Assembly: GCA_023664865.1 (NCBI GenBank) | Contig: JAMPEU010000015.1 | Coordinates: 1-64,000 of the forward strand | Direction of reading: 5' to 3' | Source of the DNA: Butyrivibrio sp. | GTDB lineage: Bacteria; Bacillota; Clostridia; Lachnospirales; Lachnospiraceae | DNA: 64,000 nt | Shown here: piece after piece, positions 33,219-41,700 of the stretch | Position numbering within the stretch: the stretch's first letter is position 1 | How the letters are laid out: each line of letters opens with the position of its first letter | Made by a program: the position numbers and the translations under genes | The notes under the pieces: generated by a model | The model's database searches: none | Seen by the model: the letters and a program-made list of their open reading frames with translations, nothing else | What the model was told of the DNA's origin: nothing

Positions 33219-34325
33219 CTATTTAGATAACGTCGCAAGTTCTGACATAATATCCGGCACTTTAATGCTCTGCGGGCAATGTCCCGTACACGCGCCACAG
33301 CCGATACAGTCGGAGGGTTTGCCTTCGCTTTCGATACTGCTCATGCGTTCTAATACCCACTCGCCGTCAGTCTTATATTTATTATACAGGCTAAGATAAG
33401 CCGGAATATCTATTTTCATCGGGCAGTCGTCGCAACAGTAGCGGCATGCCGTACAAGGCACGTTCAGATGGTTTTTAAATACATCGCATGCCTTAAGCAG
33501 GAGTTCAGCGTCCTCGTCGCTTAAAGCACCGGGTTCTGCAAATGTTGCGACGTTATTCTTAATCTGCTCCATATTTGACATTCCGCTTAAGATTACCTGC
33601 ACCTGCGGCAGACGCTGTATCCAGCGGAACGCCCATGATGCCATGCTCCAATCGGGATGCGCCGCTTTAAGCATGCTTTCAGCCTCACTTGAGAGAGCCG
33701 CCAACTTGCCACCGCGCACAGGCTCCATTACCATGATGGGGATGTTCCTGTCTTCAAGAACTTTATACTCCCTAGCAGTGTCCGAATACTGCCAATCGTA
33801 ATAATTAAGCTGTAGCTGCGCAAAATCCCACTGATGATGGTCCGCCATTTTGGCAAGCGACTCTACGCTCGCGTGTGAGGAAAAGCCGAGATAACGGATT
33901 CTGCCCGCCTTTTGCTGCTCAAGGAAATAATCGACGCTGCCGCTCTCAATATATTTCATATAATTTCCGTCACTGATGGCGTGAATGAGATAGAAATCGA
34001 TATAGTCCGTCTTAAGCCTGTCAAGCTGCTCCTCGAACACAGCCTTATAATCGGGACCTGCCGATAATATGTATTTCGTCGCAAAATAAAAACTTTCCCG
34101 CGGATACTTCTTCATTGCCTCTCCGAGGAACTTCTCTGATTCACCGCTATGATACACATAAGCGCTGTCGTAATAATTGATTCCGTTTGCCATCGCATAG
34201 TCGATGATTTCCTGCGCCCGCACACGGTCAATGGGCGCTCCTGCCTTGTCTTCCTGAACCGGCAACCGCATATTGCCCATTCCAAGCCTTGAGAGTGAGA
34301 TGTCTTTAAACGGTTTGTAAATCAT
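33219..34325 (-). CDS. Aldo/keto reductase with C-terminal 4Fe-4S ferredoxin domain
   Basis: Residues 1 to about 285 are an aldo/keto reductase barrel: LGMGNMRLPVQ, INYYDSAYVYHSGESEKFLG with the catalytic Asp/Tyr, FYFATKY with Lys, YIDFYLIHAIS with His, and the NADPH-site RWIQRLPQVQVILSGMSNMEQ. The last 80 residues carry two cysteine clusters, CTACRYCCDDCPM and CIGCGACTGHCPQ, fitting a [4Fe-4S] ferredoxin-like domain. This is a common clostridial oxidoreductase type. The substrate is unknown. The ATG has GGAGGG eight bases upstream; TATAAT on the minus strand at 34378-34373 may be its -10. It converges on the APH-like gene. Confidence 0.92.
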   Translation of the reverse strand: MIYKPFKDISLSRLGMGNMRLPVQEDKAGAPIDRVRAQEIIDYAMANGINYYDSAYVYHSGESEKFLGEAMKKYPRESFYFATKYILSAGPDYKAVFEEQLDRLKTDYIDFYLIHAISDGNYMKYIESGSVDYFLEQQKAGRIRYLGFSSHASVESLAKMADHHQWDFAQLQLNYYDWQYSDTAREYKVLEDRNIPIMVMEPVRGGKLAALSSEAESMLKAAHPDWSMASWAFRWIQRLPQVQVILSGMSNMEQIKNNVATFAEPGALSDEDAELLLKACDVFKNHLNVPCTACRYCCDDCPMKIDIPAYLSLYNKYKTDGEWVLERMSSIESEGKPSDCIGCGACTGHCPQSIKVPDIMSELATLSK

Positions 34326-34443
34326 GCTGTTTCCCTCCTGAATTTTAGATTGATACGAAATAGTATATTTTTATTATACAGCATATGACATGTTTAGGAA
34401 AATGAAATTTTTGTGAAATACACGAGGAATTAAATCCAAAAAA

Positions 34444-35028
34444 TTAAAAGAAACGCAGCAACTGTATGTATCTTGTCTGGTCGCTGTCCGAAAATCTCTC
34501 ACCATATACTTTGAAATTATTGTGTTCATTTTGATAAAATTCCAGCAATCCCGGCTTATCCTCACATTCCAGAAAAACAACCCCGCCGCCAGTCTGTCTC
34601 TGCACACTTTGAAGAACGCTGATTGCAAAATCCATCAACTGATCCCCACTGATATGCTCATTTCCCCTTACATTTTCATTTTTTCCAAACTGTGCAATCA
34701 AAAAAGCAGATACACTATATACATGGTTTTCCGGTTCAAGCCTTGCATGTCTTGACAATTTCTTTTGCCATGTCTTACTCAACAACCCATCTCCCACTGT
34801 AGATGGTTTATGTGTCAAAGTAAAAAAGGCTTCTATCTGTCCTTCTTCATCAAAAATAAGATGCGTGATAGACATTTTTTTCTTTGCAAAATCTATAGCA
34901 TTATTATGTATAAAATCCTCTATTTCCATATTTCTTGAACAAGAAAATTCGGAGAGGGCAAAACTTACTTTGTCCTCCCCGATTGTTTCCAATAAATCCA
35001 AAATATTTGCTACTATATATTCTTTCAT
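34444..35028 (-). CDS. GNAT-fold protein, candidate toxin of a two-gene module
   Basis: The 194 residues have a GNAT-like pattern: THLIFDEEGQIEAFFTLTHK (a strand-turn-strand core), SVSAFLIAQFGKNENVRG, DFAISVLQSVQRQTGGGVVFLECE, then LLEFYQNEHNNFKVYGERF, the typical last GNAT motif where a distal residue is addressed. The acetyl-CoA loop is weakly conserved. Similar small GNAT proteins paired with a short upstream protein act as tRNA-acetylating toxins or remain uncharacterised. It overlaps the upstream 61-residue gene by four bases (ATGA), the usual antitoxin-toxin coupling. A toxin role is inference; a free-standing acetyltransferase is the alternative. Confidence 0.65.
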   Translation of the reverse strand: MKEYIVANILDLLETIGEDKVSFALSEFSCSRNMEIEDFIHNNAIDFAKKKMSITHLIFDEEGQIEAFFTLTHKPSTVGDGLLSKTWQKKLSRHARLEPENHVYSVSAFLIAQFGKNENVRGNEHISGDQLMDFAISVLQSVQRQTGGGVVFLECEDKPGLLEFYQNEHNNFKVYGERFSDSDQTRYIQLLRFF

Positions 35029-35210
35029 CTATTTTGCTCCCTTTTCGCCCATAATTCCAGAATTGCATTCTTATCTGTAAGAGGCGGCTTGACAGGAGCG
35101 ATTGGTTTCCATTCCGGTCCATTTACCGATTCATCTAATGCTTTTACAAATTTCTCTGCTGTTTCTCTATCTTTTATATCAAAACTTGCAAATATACTAG
35201 ATGTAGCCAT
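35025..35210 (-). CDS. Small 61-residue protein, candidate antitoxin of the GNAT-fold protein
   Basis: The protein begins MATSSIFASFDIKDRETAEK, has a helix (AEKFVKALDESV) and a Pro-rich middle (GPEWKPIAPVKPPLTDK), and ends with a short helix. A consensus AGGAGGT site lies six bases before the ATG. Its stop overlaps the GNAT-fold start (ATGA). A TATAAT on the minus strand at 35245-35240 is a likely -10. It carries no ribbon-helix-helix or helix-turn-helix motif that I can see, so if it is an antitoxin it would act by binding the partner, perhaps through the Pro-rich segment. I recognise the sequence type as recurrent in Firmicutes but not its function. Confidence 0.7.
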   Translation of the reverse strand: MATSSIFASFDIKDRETAEKFVKALDESVNGPEWKPIAPVKPPLTDKNAILELWAKREQNR

Positions 35211-35299
35211 ATTGATACCTCCTTGATTCCTATATTTCTATTATATCAGAATACCATCAAATTACACCATATTTTCAGCATTTTGATTATTTTTATAGT

Positions 35300-38200
35300 T
35301 TATAACAAAAACTTCTTAAGCACGGATATGAATACGTCTATGTCAATCGGTTTGGAAATGTGGGCGTTCATTCCGTTTTTAAGCGCCGCCTCTTTATCCT
35401 CTTCGAGCGCATTCGCCGTCATAGCGATGATAGGCAAAGCTTCCACATCTTTTCTCGGAAGCCTGCGGATAGTCCTGGTCGCCTCATATCCGTCCATGAT
35501 AGGCATCTGGATATCCATTAAAATCGCGTCGTAATAATTTTCTTCCGCCTTCTCCATAATGGATACCGCATCCGTTCCGTCCGGAGCCGTATCCACGACA
35601 AATCCCGCCTCTTCCAGAATTACCTGCGCTATCTCGCGGTTAAGTTCGATATCTTCCACAAGCAAAATACGTTTGCCGTTGAAATCTTCCGCCGTCCACG
35701 CCGGAGCTTCTTCCTGCTTTTCCATCAGATTGTTAGCGGCAAGCAGCACCGTCTTTAAATCGGACATAAACATAGGTTTGGCACAGAAAGCGGTAACGCC
35801 CGCCGCCTTTGCCTCTTCCTCGATATCCGTCCAGTCATATGCCGTGAGAATGATGATGGGAGCCTCGTCGCCGACAGCTTCCCTAATCCTGCGCGCCGTC
35901 TCTACTCCGCTAAGCCCCGGCATCTGCCAGTCAATAATATAAGTATGGTAGGAATCGCCTTCGTCATGCGCCATCTTAGCGCGGTATACCGCCTCTCTGC
36001 CGGAAGTCGTCCACTCGGAGCGCAAGCCTATCTGCTTTAACATTTTGTTGACGCTGTCGCATACGTTCAAATCATCGTCCACAACCAGTGCGCGCAGATT
36101 TTCCAGCTCTTTAATCTGTTTCTCAATATTTTCCGCATCCTGCAGCTTTAATCCTAATTCTATCGTAAATGTGCTGCCTTTGCCGGTTTCGCTCTCAACG
36201 CTTATGGTGCCGTTCATCATTTCCACGATATTCTTGGTAATCGCCATGCCTAAGCCCGTTCCCTGAATGCCGCTCTGCGTCACGGTAGACTCACGCTCAA
36301 ACGGTTCAAATATATGCTCCACGAAACTCGGCGACATGCCGATGCCGTTATCTTTGACGATAAATACATAATCCCCGTATCCGTGCCTGAACGTAGTCTT
36401 CTGCATAATACGGAAGGAGACCGTACCTCCGGCAGGCGTATATTTTACGGCGTTGCTGAGCAGATTGATAAATATCTGGTTCAATTTTAAAGGATCTGCA
36501 ATAACGTCTTCGTTTGTAACCTCGAAAGTATCTATAAAAAATTCAAGTTGTTTTGCTTTGACCTGCGGCTGGATAATATTTACCAGATTATGTATTACTT
36601 CGGAGATATTACACTCCTGCTCTTTAATCTGTACTTTACCGCTCTCAATCCTGCTCATGTCAAGCACATCGTTAATCAGGCTGAGAAGATGGTTGCTCGA
36701 GGAAAGAACCTTCTGTAAGCTGTCCAAAACCTGATCTTTATTGTCAATATGGCTGACCGCAATAGTGGCAAATCCGATAATCGCATTCATAGGAGTCCTG
36801 ATATCGTGCGACATATTGGATAGGAACGTAGTCTTTGCCTTATTAGCGTGCTGCGCCTGCAAAAGCGCGTCCTGCAGCGCCTGAGTCTGCTCTTTCTGCT
36901 TGATAACCTGCTGCGTAACATCTTTGGTAAGCACCATAACCATAATATCGTTCGTATCTTCATCTTTTGTCATTACAAAGGACTGGCGCAGGCACATCTG
37001 TTCATCTCCCGGCACGCCGTCCCAATACTCAATTACGACTTCCCTCTCACCCTGCTCATAACACCTGTTCAGGTTCTCCATATTGACAACTGCGCCATAA
37101 TTTTCCTTAAACTCCTCAAGAACAAACTCTCCGCGCCTCTCAAAATATTCTGAAGCCCTGCACGGAACTGCCAGTCCCACTTTCTCAAGCATGGATATCT
37201 TCTCTCCGCCTACATTTCTGGCAATATCCTGCTCTATCAGGTCTTTAGTCAGGTTAAACTCAAAATTATAGAAAGCTGTGGACAAAATCGCGGTCTGGTA
37301 CTGCCTCTCCCTGCGGTTGGCAAGAGAGCGTTCTCTTTGAATACGCAGCTCTTCTTCTTTTAATTCCGTTATATTCTGGCGGATAAACAACACCTTAGCC
37401 GCCCTATCGCCTTTTCTTTCAAGGCAGATGATATTTATATGCTCCCACTCTGCATGCCCATCCTTGATTACACAACGCTCATAACGCAAATCGTTATGCC
37501 CTTTCATGGCATTAATAATGTTGTCTTTATCCATAAAGTTGAGAAAATCTTGACGGCGGTCTTCCCGCACTACCGCAGACAGATAAGCAATGAGGCTGTC
37601 ATAGCTTCCGCTTTCTGCAATCTCTTTATCCTCAGGCTTCGTCCCCGCCAGATATTGATAAGCGCCTTCTTCCAAATCAACCATCGCAAACCGTGAAAAC
37701 AGCGTATTGACGCCGCTTATTATATAGCCCATCTCCCGATTTTCTTTCTCTAGCAGCTTACGCCTGTGTCCGGCTCGGATAATGATAAGGACAATATAAA
37801 TAACAAACAGGACAATCAGCATAATCTCTAATTGAACGCCGACAAGGTTTTCCTCCACAATCATCTGATGGGTGACATTTTTGGGAAATGTCTGTACAAG
37901 TACGTATTCGTACTGCGGCAGATAGGAGACGCATATATTATCCGTCCCGCTTGAAGAATCACATTCAAACGCGCCGCTGCCCCCATTTTCAAAAATCTGC
38001 TGCACCTTAACAGCAGCATCCTTGTCTATAGTTCCCATTTCGGTCAAAGAATCAAGAATCTGCTTTTCGTAAGAAACGCCGTCGGAACTGGCAATCACCT
38101 TGCCATCAGGAGTACACAGGAAGACCTGAGCGGCTTCGCCAAAATATGTGGTAGAAAGCATGCTTTTCAAGTATTCCTCAGCAAGGAATACTCCCCTCAG

Positions 38201-38686
38201 CACGCCGATAATCTGTCCATCGTAGTATACAGGCGCATAGAAACAAGCCATCGTTTCATCAAAAAACCGAGAATCAAATATAATCTCTATACCACTGTTT
38301 CCGCTGATGCCGTCCTTATAGTAATGGCGTTCGGCAACTTCGGCAGTTCTCCCGTCTGTGGCATAATCCACGCCGTTAATGTCTGTAAACATAATCGCAT
38401 CAAACTGTGATTTCCCTTCAATCGCCGCAATTTGATGCATATCAACCACAGGCTCTGAGAGCCCTTCTCCTACGAAATATGAATAAGTTTCAATCCTGCC
38501 TAATGCGTTTCTCAAATCGGCGTCAATCTGCGCGGACTTCATCTGTGTGGAATCCGCCGCATAATCACGGTTCTGTTTCTCCGTCCTCGCACTGTTCTGA
38601 GCCGTAAACCATAAAAACAAGAAGACAATAGCAATTAAAAGGAATATGGCATAACCGATTTCCTGTAAATGTTTTTTCTTTTTCAT
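35300..38686 (-). CDS. Membrane hybrid sensor kinase (dCache-like, PAS, HisKA, HATPase, two receivers)
   Basis: From the ATG at 38686 (GGAGGG five bases upstream) the protein has 1128 residues; the open frame reaches 38734 but that start has no ribosome site. Order: membrane helix (AIFLLIAIVFLFLWFTA), an extracytoplasmic dCache-type sensor of about 260 residues, a second helix (LEIMLIVLFVIYIVLIII), PAS-like regions, HisKA (SNMSHDIRTPMNAIIGFA), HATPase_c (IFINLLSNAVKYT, VKDNGIGMS, GTGLGMAIT), then two receivers with phospho-Asp in YIIDWQMPGLSGVE and ILMDIQMPIMDGYEA. dCache domains bind amino acids, sugars or other small ligands. No cognate regulator gene is adjacent. The architecture parallels the soluble kinase at 11378-14107. 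Confidence 0.9.
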   Translation of the reverse strand: MKKKKHLQEIGYAIFLLIAIVFLFLWFTAQNSARTEKQNRDYAADSTQMKSAQIDADLRNALGRIETYSYFVGEGLSEPVVDMHQIAAIEGKSQFDAIMFTDINGVDYATDGRTAEVAERHYYKDGISGNSGIEIIFDSRFFDETMACFYAPVYYDGQIIGVLRGVFLAEEYLKSMLSTTYFGEAAQVFLCTPDGKVIASSDGVSYEKQILDSLTEMGTIDKDAAVKVQQIFENGGSGAFECDSSSGTDNICVSYLPQYEYVLVQTFPKNVTHQMIVEENLVGVQLEIMLIVLFVIYIVLIIIRAGHRRKLLEKENREMGYIISGVNTLFSRFAMVDLEEGAYQYLAGTKPEDKEIAESGSYDSLIAYLSAVVREDRRQDFLNFMDKDNIINAMKGHNDLRYERCVIKDGHAEWEHINIICLERKGDRAAKVLFIRQNITELKEEELRIQRERSLANRRERQYQTAILSTAFYNFEFNLTKDLIEQDIARNVGGEKISMLEKVGLAVPCRASEYFERRGEFVLEEFKENYGAVVNMENLNRCYEQGEREVVIEYWDGVPGDEQMCLRQSFVMTKDEDTNDIMVMVLTKDVTQQVIKQKEQTQALQDALLQAQHANKAKTTFLSNMSHDIRTPMNAIIGFATIAVSHIDNKDQVLDSLQKVLSSSNHLLSLINDVLDMSRIESGKVQIKEQECNISEVIHNLVNIIQPQVKAKQLEFFIDTFEVTNEDVIADPLKLNQIFINLLSNAVKYTPAGGTVSFRIMQKTTFRHGYGDYVFIVKDNGIGMSPSFVEHIFEPFERESTVTQSGIQGTGLGMAITKNIVEMMNGTISVESETGKGSTFTIELGLKLQDAENIEKQIKELENLRALVVDDDLNVCDSVNKMLKQIGLRSEWTTSGREAVYRAKMAHDEGDSYHTYIIDWQMPGLSGVETARRIREAVGDEAPIIILTAYDWTDIEEEAKAAGVTAFCAKPMFMSDLKTVLLAANNLMEKQEEAPAWTAEDFNGKRILLVEDIELNREIAQVILEEAGFVVDTAPDGTDAVSIMEKAEENYYDAILMDIQMPIMDGYEATRTIRRLPRKDVEALPIIAMTANALEEDKEAALKNGMNAHISKPIDIDVFISVLKKFLL

Positions 38687-38705
38687 ATGTACCCTCCATA
38701 TATCA

Positions 38706-38734
38706 ATAATATCCTTTTTCCTTGCGCAAATCAA
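38706..38734 (-). promoter_or_regulatory. Promoter of the dCache hybrid kinase gene
   Basis: On the minus strand TTGATT (38734-38729), 17-base spacer, TATTAT (38711-38706), 20 bases before the ATG at 38686. The leader would be very short. Confidence 0.55.
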
Positions 38735-38743
38735 GGGCGAAAG

Positions 38744-39577
38744 CTATTCCTCCCCGGCTGCGGAATCTTCATTTTTCCTATTTTTGTATGTAGAGAGCGT
38801 CTGCTTCATTCTGCGTCCAAACTCTTCATAACGAGACCGCCGCGAAAAGGAAACTGATGAGCGCAGCGCCCGTCTCTGTCCCCAATTCATGACGCTTAAA
38901 GCATTTTTTATTTCCTCTTTTACCCTATGCTCCCTAAATTCTTCCATGGAGATTTTATTCTTTAAAGAACCAAGTTCCGTATGAAGACCTTTGTAATGGC
39001 TCTCGATAAAGGCGCTGTACTTCTCTGAAATCTGATTGTCCACTGCGCTGAGTACGGCTTCCAGTTTTACATTAAGAGCAATCAACGAATCTGCAGTCAA
39101 AGCACAGTCCGCCGCAAATACCGCCATAAACAACATGGCAAGCGGCTCCTGCCATACTAGGGGAATAAGGTCTGTTAAACGAGCCATCCATGGATGAAGC
39201 ACATACATAACGAATATTCCTGCTGCGCCAAAGCCTAAAGAACAGGGCAGGCAGATTCTTCCGTTAAGATTCAGGGGCATATTACTATAATCCCACCAGA
39301 CTGCATGAAATATCCGTTCCGTGGAATAAGATGTGGCATACTCCAAGACGGCGGAGCCGATTATGCAGACCAGGAATACCGTAACCGCACTTTCAAACCT
39401 TCCGCAGACCAAAACATCAAGCACAGCCCCTACGCCATATATCGGACAGTATGGTCCTATGAGCATGCCTCTATTATCCCATTTCAACCCTTTCAGACTG
39501 CAAAAGACAGTCTCCCATATCCAGCCTAGGATACTATATAAGATAAACCAGATAAATATCGTAGTTATATGCGTCAT
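38744..39577 (-). CDS. Putative ABC-transporter-type membrane protein of the CmpB family (COG4905)
   Basis: The 277-residue protein has about five helices in the first 170 residues: IFIWFILYSILGWIWETVF is the family's start, followed by GMLIGPYCPIYGVGAVLDV, VFLVCIIGSAVLEYATSY and the VWWDYSNMPLNLNGRICL motif. The C-terminal 100 residues are basic and cytoplasmic. Despite the database name, no ATPase partner is known for the family and its function is undefined. It is preceded by a consensus promoter and followed by the hybrid kinase promoter, so it is probably monocistronic. Confidence 0.85.
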   Translation of the reverse strand: MTHITTIFIWFILYSILGWIWETVFCSLKGLKWDNRGMLIGPYCPIYGVGAVLDVLVCGRFESAVTVFLVCIIGSAVLEYATSYSTERIFHAVWWDYSNMPLNLNGRICLPCSLGFGAAGIFVMYVLHPWMARLTDLIPLVWQEPLAMLFMAVFAADCALTADSLIALNVKLEAVLSAVDNQISEKYSAFIESHYKGLHTELGSLKNKISMEEFREHRVKEEIKNALSVMNWGQRRALRSSVSFSRRSRYEEFGRRMKQTLSTYKNRKNEDSAAGEE

Positions 39578-39615
39578 ATTTTCATCCGCCTTTTTTCTGA
39601 CATGTGTTGTTTATA

Positions 39616-39644
39616 AATATATATAATTAGGAAAACAATGTCAA
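39616..39644 (-). promoter_or_regulatory. Consensus sigma-A promoter of the CmpB-family gene
   Basis: On the minus strand TTGACA (39644-39639), 17-base spacer, TATATT (39621-39616), about 39 bases before the ATG at 39577. Confidence 0.7.
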
Positions 39645-39716
39645 TGACATATTACACGCTGCTTTACTCATCTACTTTACTCGCGCCATATTGCATACTT
39701 AATGATATACTTGATT

Positions 39717-41627
39717 TTACTCCGGCAGACTGTCCCCTAAACAAAGCGCTCCGTAGCCAACCCTCTCATTAGGGTATACTTTTTCTCCCCTTATTGATTT
39801 TGCGCCCTTTCGCAAGTATGCTTTTATCTTTTCACCATAAAGATATTGGTCATTGCCGTTCACGATTCCCCACTGCATAAGCAATGCCGCCGCTCCCGTG
39901 ACAAAAGGAGTGGCAAAGGAAGTGCCTGTGACCGACGCATAATCGCCGTCTCTGGTCGGAGCTATAATATCGACTCCGGGAGCTGCTAAATCCGGTTTGA
40001 CAAAAGCCCCTTCCGTGCGACTGCCAAGTCTGTCCTGATACAGATAGCCGCGCCCCGAGAAATCAGCATAGGCATCTAAAAACGTGTGATAAGCGCCAAC
40101 TGTAATTACCTTAGAAGCCGTGGAAGGAATCGTCAACGTCACATCAGGCGTAGGTCTGACGAAGCGAGTCTGCCCCGAGCGCACAGTTTCGGACGGCAGA
40201 TATAAGGTATAGTTTCCCGTCACTGTTTTGACCGCTTCCAAAACAAATGTCCATATGCCGCTGTTAATATAACTCCTATTAGCCTCCGGCAAAAAGTCGA
40301 AATAGATTTCCTGACTGGTAAGGTATGGGGCTGGTTCTCCGTTATATAAAAGAATCCTCGTCTGCTCCAAAGTATAACTTTGTTTTCCGGTTCTGGCGGT
40401 ATTTATGGTAAACTCTTCCCCTATAGGAGATATCAATCTTACATTATATACATCTGCATAATCCTTCCAAAGCTGGACATTTAGTCCTGTCTCATAATTC
40501 CCCACAACCAATTCTATACGCGCCCGTGTCCCAGCAAACGCGCCACCTGCTGCATTATTGCCTGTTGCCGTATCCTCAAACGCCTGACCTGTACTCACGC
40601 CGACGCTGCCATATGTATGTCCGCCTGATGCTCCCTCGTTGCCGCTGCCGACACAGATTACGTTTCTTCCTATCTCCGATACATTGTCAATGAATCTCTC
40701 TAAGAGCGAAGTGCCGTTATGTGCGCCGTAAGTATTGCCGAAGCTTAAATTAACCGCAAGCGGCATCCGCAGTTCCACAGACTTCCTTATTACATAGGCC
40801 AGCGCCCGCATAAGTTCTGTGGTCCGCGGGAAAGAATCCGCTCTCGGAGTTCCGAGTTTCACGATAATAAGTTCGCTCTCCGGAGCCACCCCTTCATAGA
40901 CGCTTCCATAATTTTCCCCGCTGCCGGCTGCAATCCCCGCTACCGCCGTTCCGTGTCCCGACGTATCCAGACTCGGCACTAAAAGGCTGCCGTCAGCCAT
41001 GGACGAAGCATTCAACGCTTCATTAATCTGCGCACGGCTAAACTCTACGCCTGTCAGAAAGCCCTCCGGCGGAGCATAATCCCGCCTTCTCTCTTCATTA
41101 AGAAGCCCTCTTTCTTCAATCTGTTCCCATACCCGCTCCGCCTGTAAGCTCTGATCCCACAAGTATAAAATTCTGCTGCTGCCGTCAGCATTGCGGAAAT
41201 CTCTGTTTCTCCACGCTATTCCCGAGTCGATAACGGCTACCAAGACTCCCTGACCGCGCAATGAAGAAACCGCCTGATTCCCTGTAAATATGCACGATGC
41301 AGTCTTTCCCTGCAGGGTTTCAAAAAATAACCGCTTGGGCTTTTCAACATATTCAATCTCTTCGACTGCCGCTACTTCATCCATCAATGAGGCAGGAACT
41401 GTCAGAATCGCATAGCCCGCTATCAATTCCTCTATCTGTATTAAATTTCCCCGCGGCAGCGCAAAAAGAGAGGACAACCCCTGCTGCAGATTACCATGAT
41501 ATTTTATGATAATTTCCCAAGTATTGTCCTCTTGTTCATAACCGATATTCAATTCCAGCGATTTATTCCGTTCCTCTATTGAAGTATCCAGTGCAAGATT
41601 CAGCAGATTTTCAAACTTTTGAGACAC
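39717..41627 (-). CDS. S8 (subtilisin-like) serine peptidase, apparently intracellular (Csp-like)
   Basis: The 636 residues include the full catalytic triad: Asp134 (VAVIDSGIAW), His225 (DTSGHGTAVAGIAAG) and Ser570 (TGTSFATPFVTGAAAL), plus oxyanion Asn330 (GSGNEGASGG). A prodomain-like N-terminus of about 110 residues (IIIKYHGNLQQGL, IEELIAGYAILTVPAS) and a large insertion between Asn and Ser (about 370-500, beta-rich) match the clostridial Csp-like subgroup that includes spore-germination proteases CspA/B/C. There is no signal peptide. The start is GTG with GGAG seven bases upstream. It sits between unrelated genes. Spore or intracellular processing roles are both possible. Confidence 0.88.
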   Translation of the reverse strand: MSQKFENLLNLALDTSIEERNKSLELNIGYEQEDNTWEIIIKYHGNLQQGLSSLFALPRGNLIQIEELIAGYAILTVPASLMDEVAAVEEIEYVEKPKRLFFETLQGKTASCIFTGNQAVSSLRGQGVLVAVIDSGIAWRNRDFRNADGSSRILYLWDQSLQAERVWEQIEERGLLNEERRRDYAPPEGFLTGVEFSRAQINEALNASSMADGSLLVPSLDTSGHGTAVAGIAAGSGENYGSVYEGVAPESELIIVKLGTPRADSFPRTTELMRALAYVIRKSVELRMPLAVNLSFGNTYGAHNGTSLLERFIDNVSEIGRNVICVGSGNEGASGGHTYGSVGVSTGQAFEDTATGNNAAGGAFAGTRARIELVVGNYETGLNVQLWKDYADVYNVRLISPIGEEFTINTARTGKQSYTLEQTRILLYNGEPAPYLTSQEIYFDFLPEANRSYINSGIWTFVLEAVKTVTGNYTLYLPSETVRSGQTRFVRPTPDVTLTIPSTASKVITVGAYHTFLDAYADFSGRGYLYQDRLGSRTEGAFVKPDLAAPGVDIIAPTRDGDYASVTGTSFATPFVTGAAALLMQWGIVNGNDQYLYGEKIKAYLRKGAKSIRGEKVYPNERVGYGALCLGDSLPE

Positions 41628-41700
41628 AGCTATACTCCTTTGATTTGCTTATCAAATCAGATATTATCATATATATTATATGGGTGTGTCTCTTACTTTA

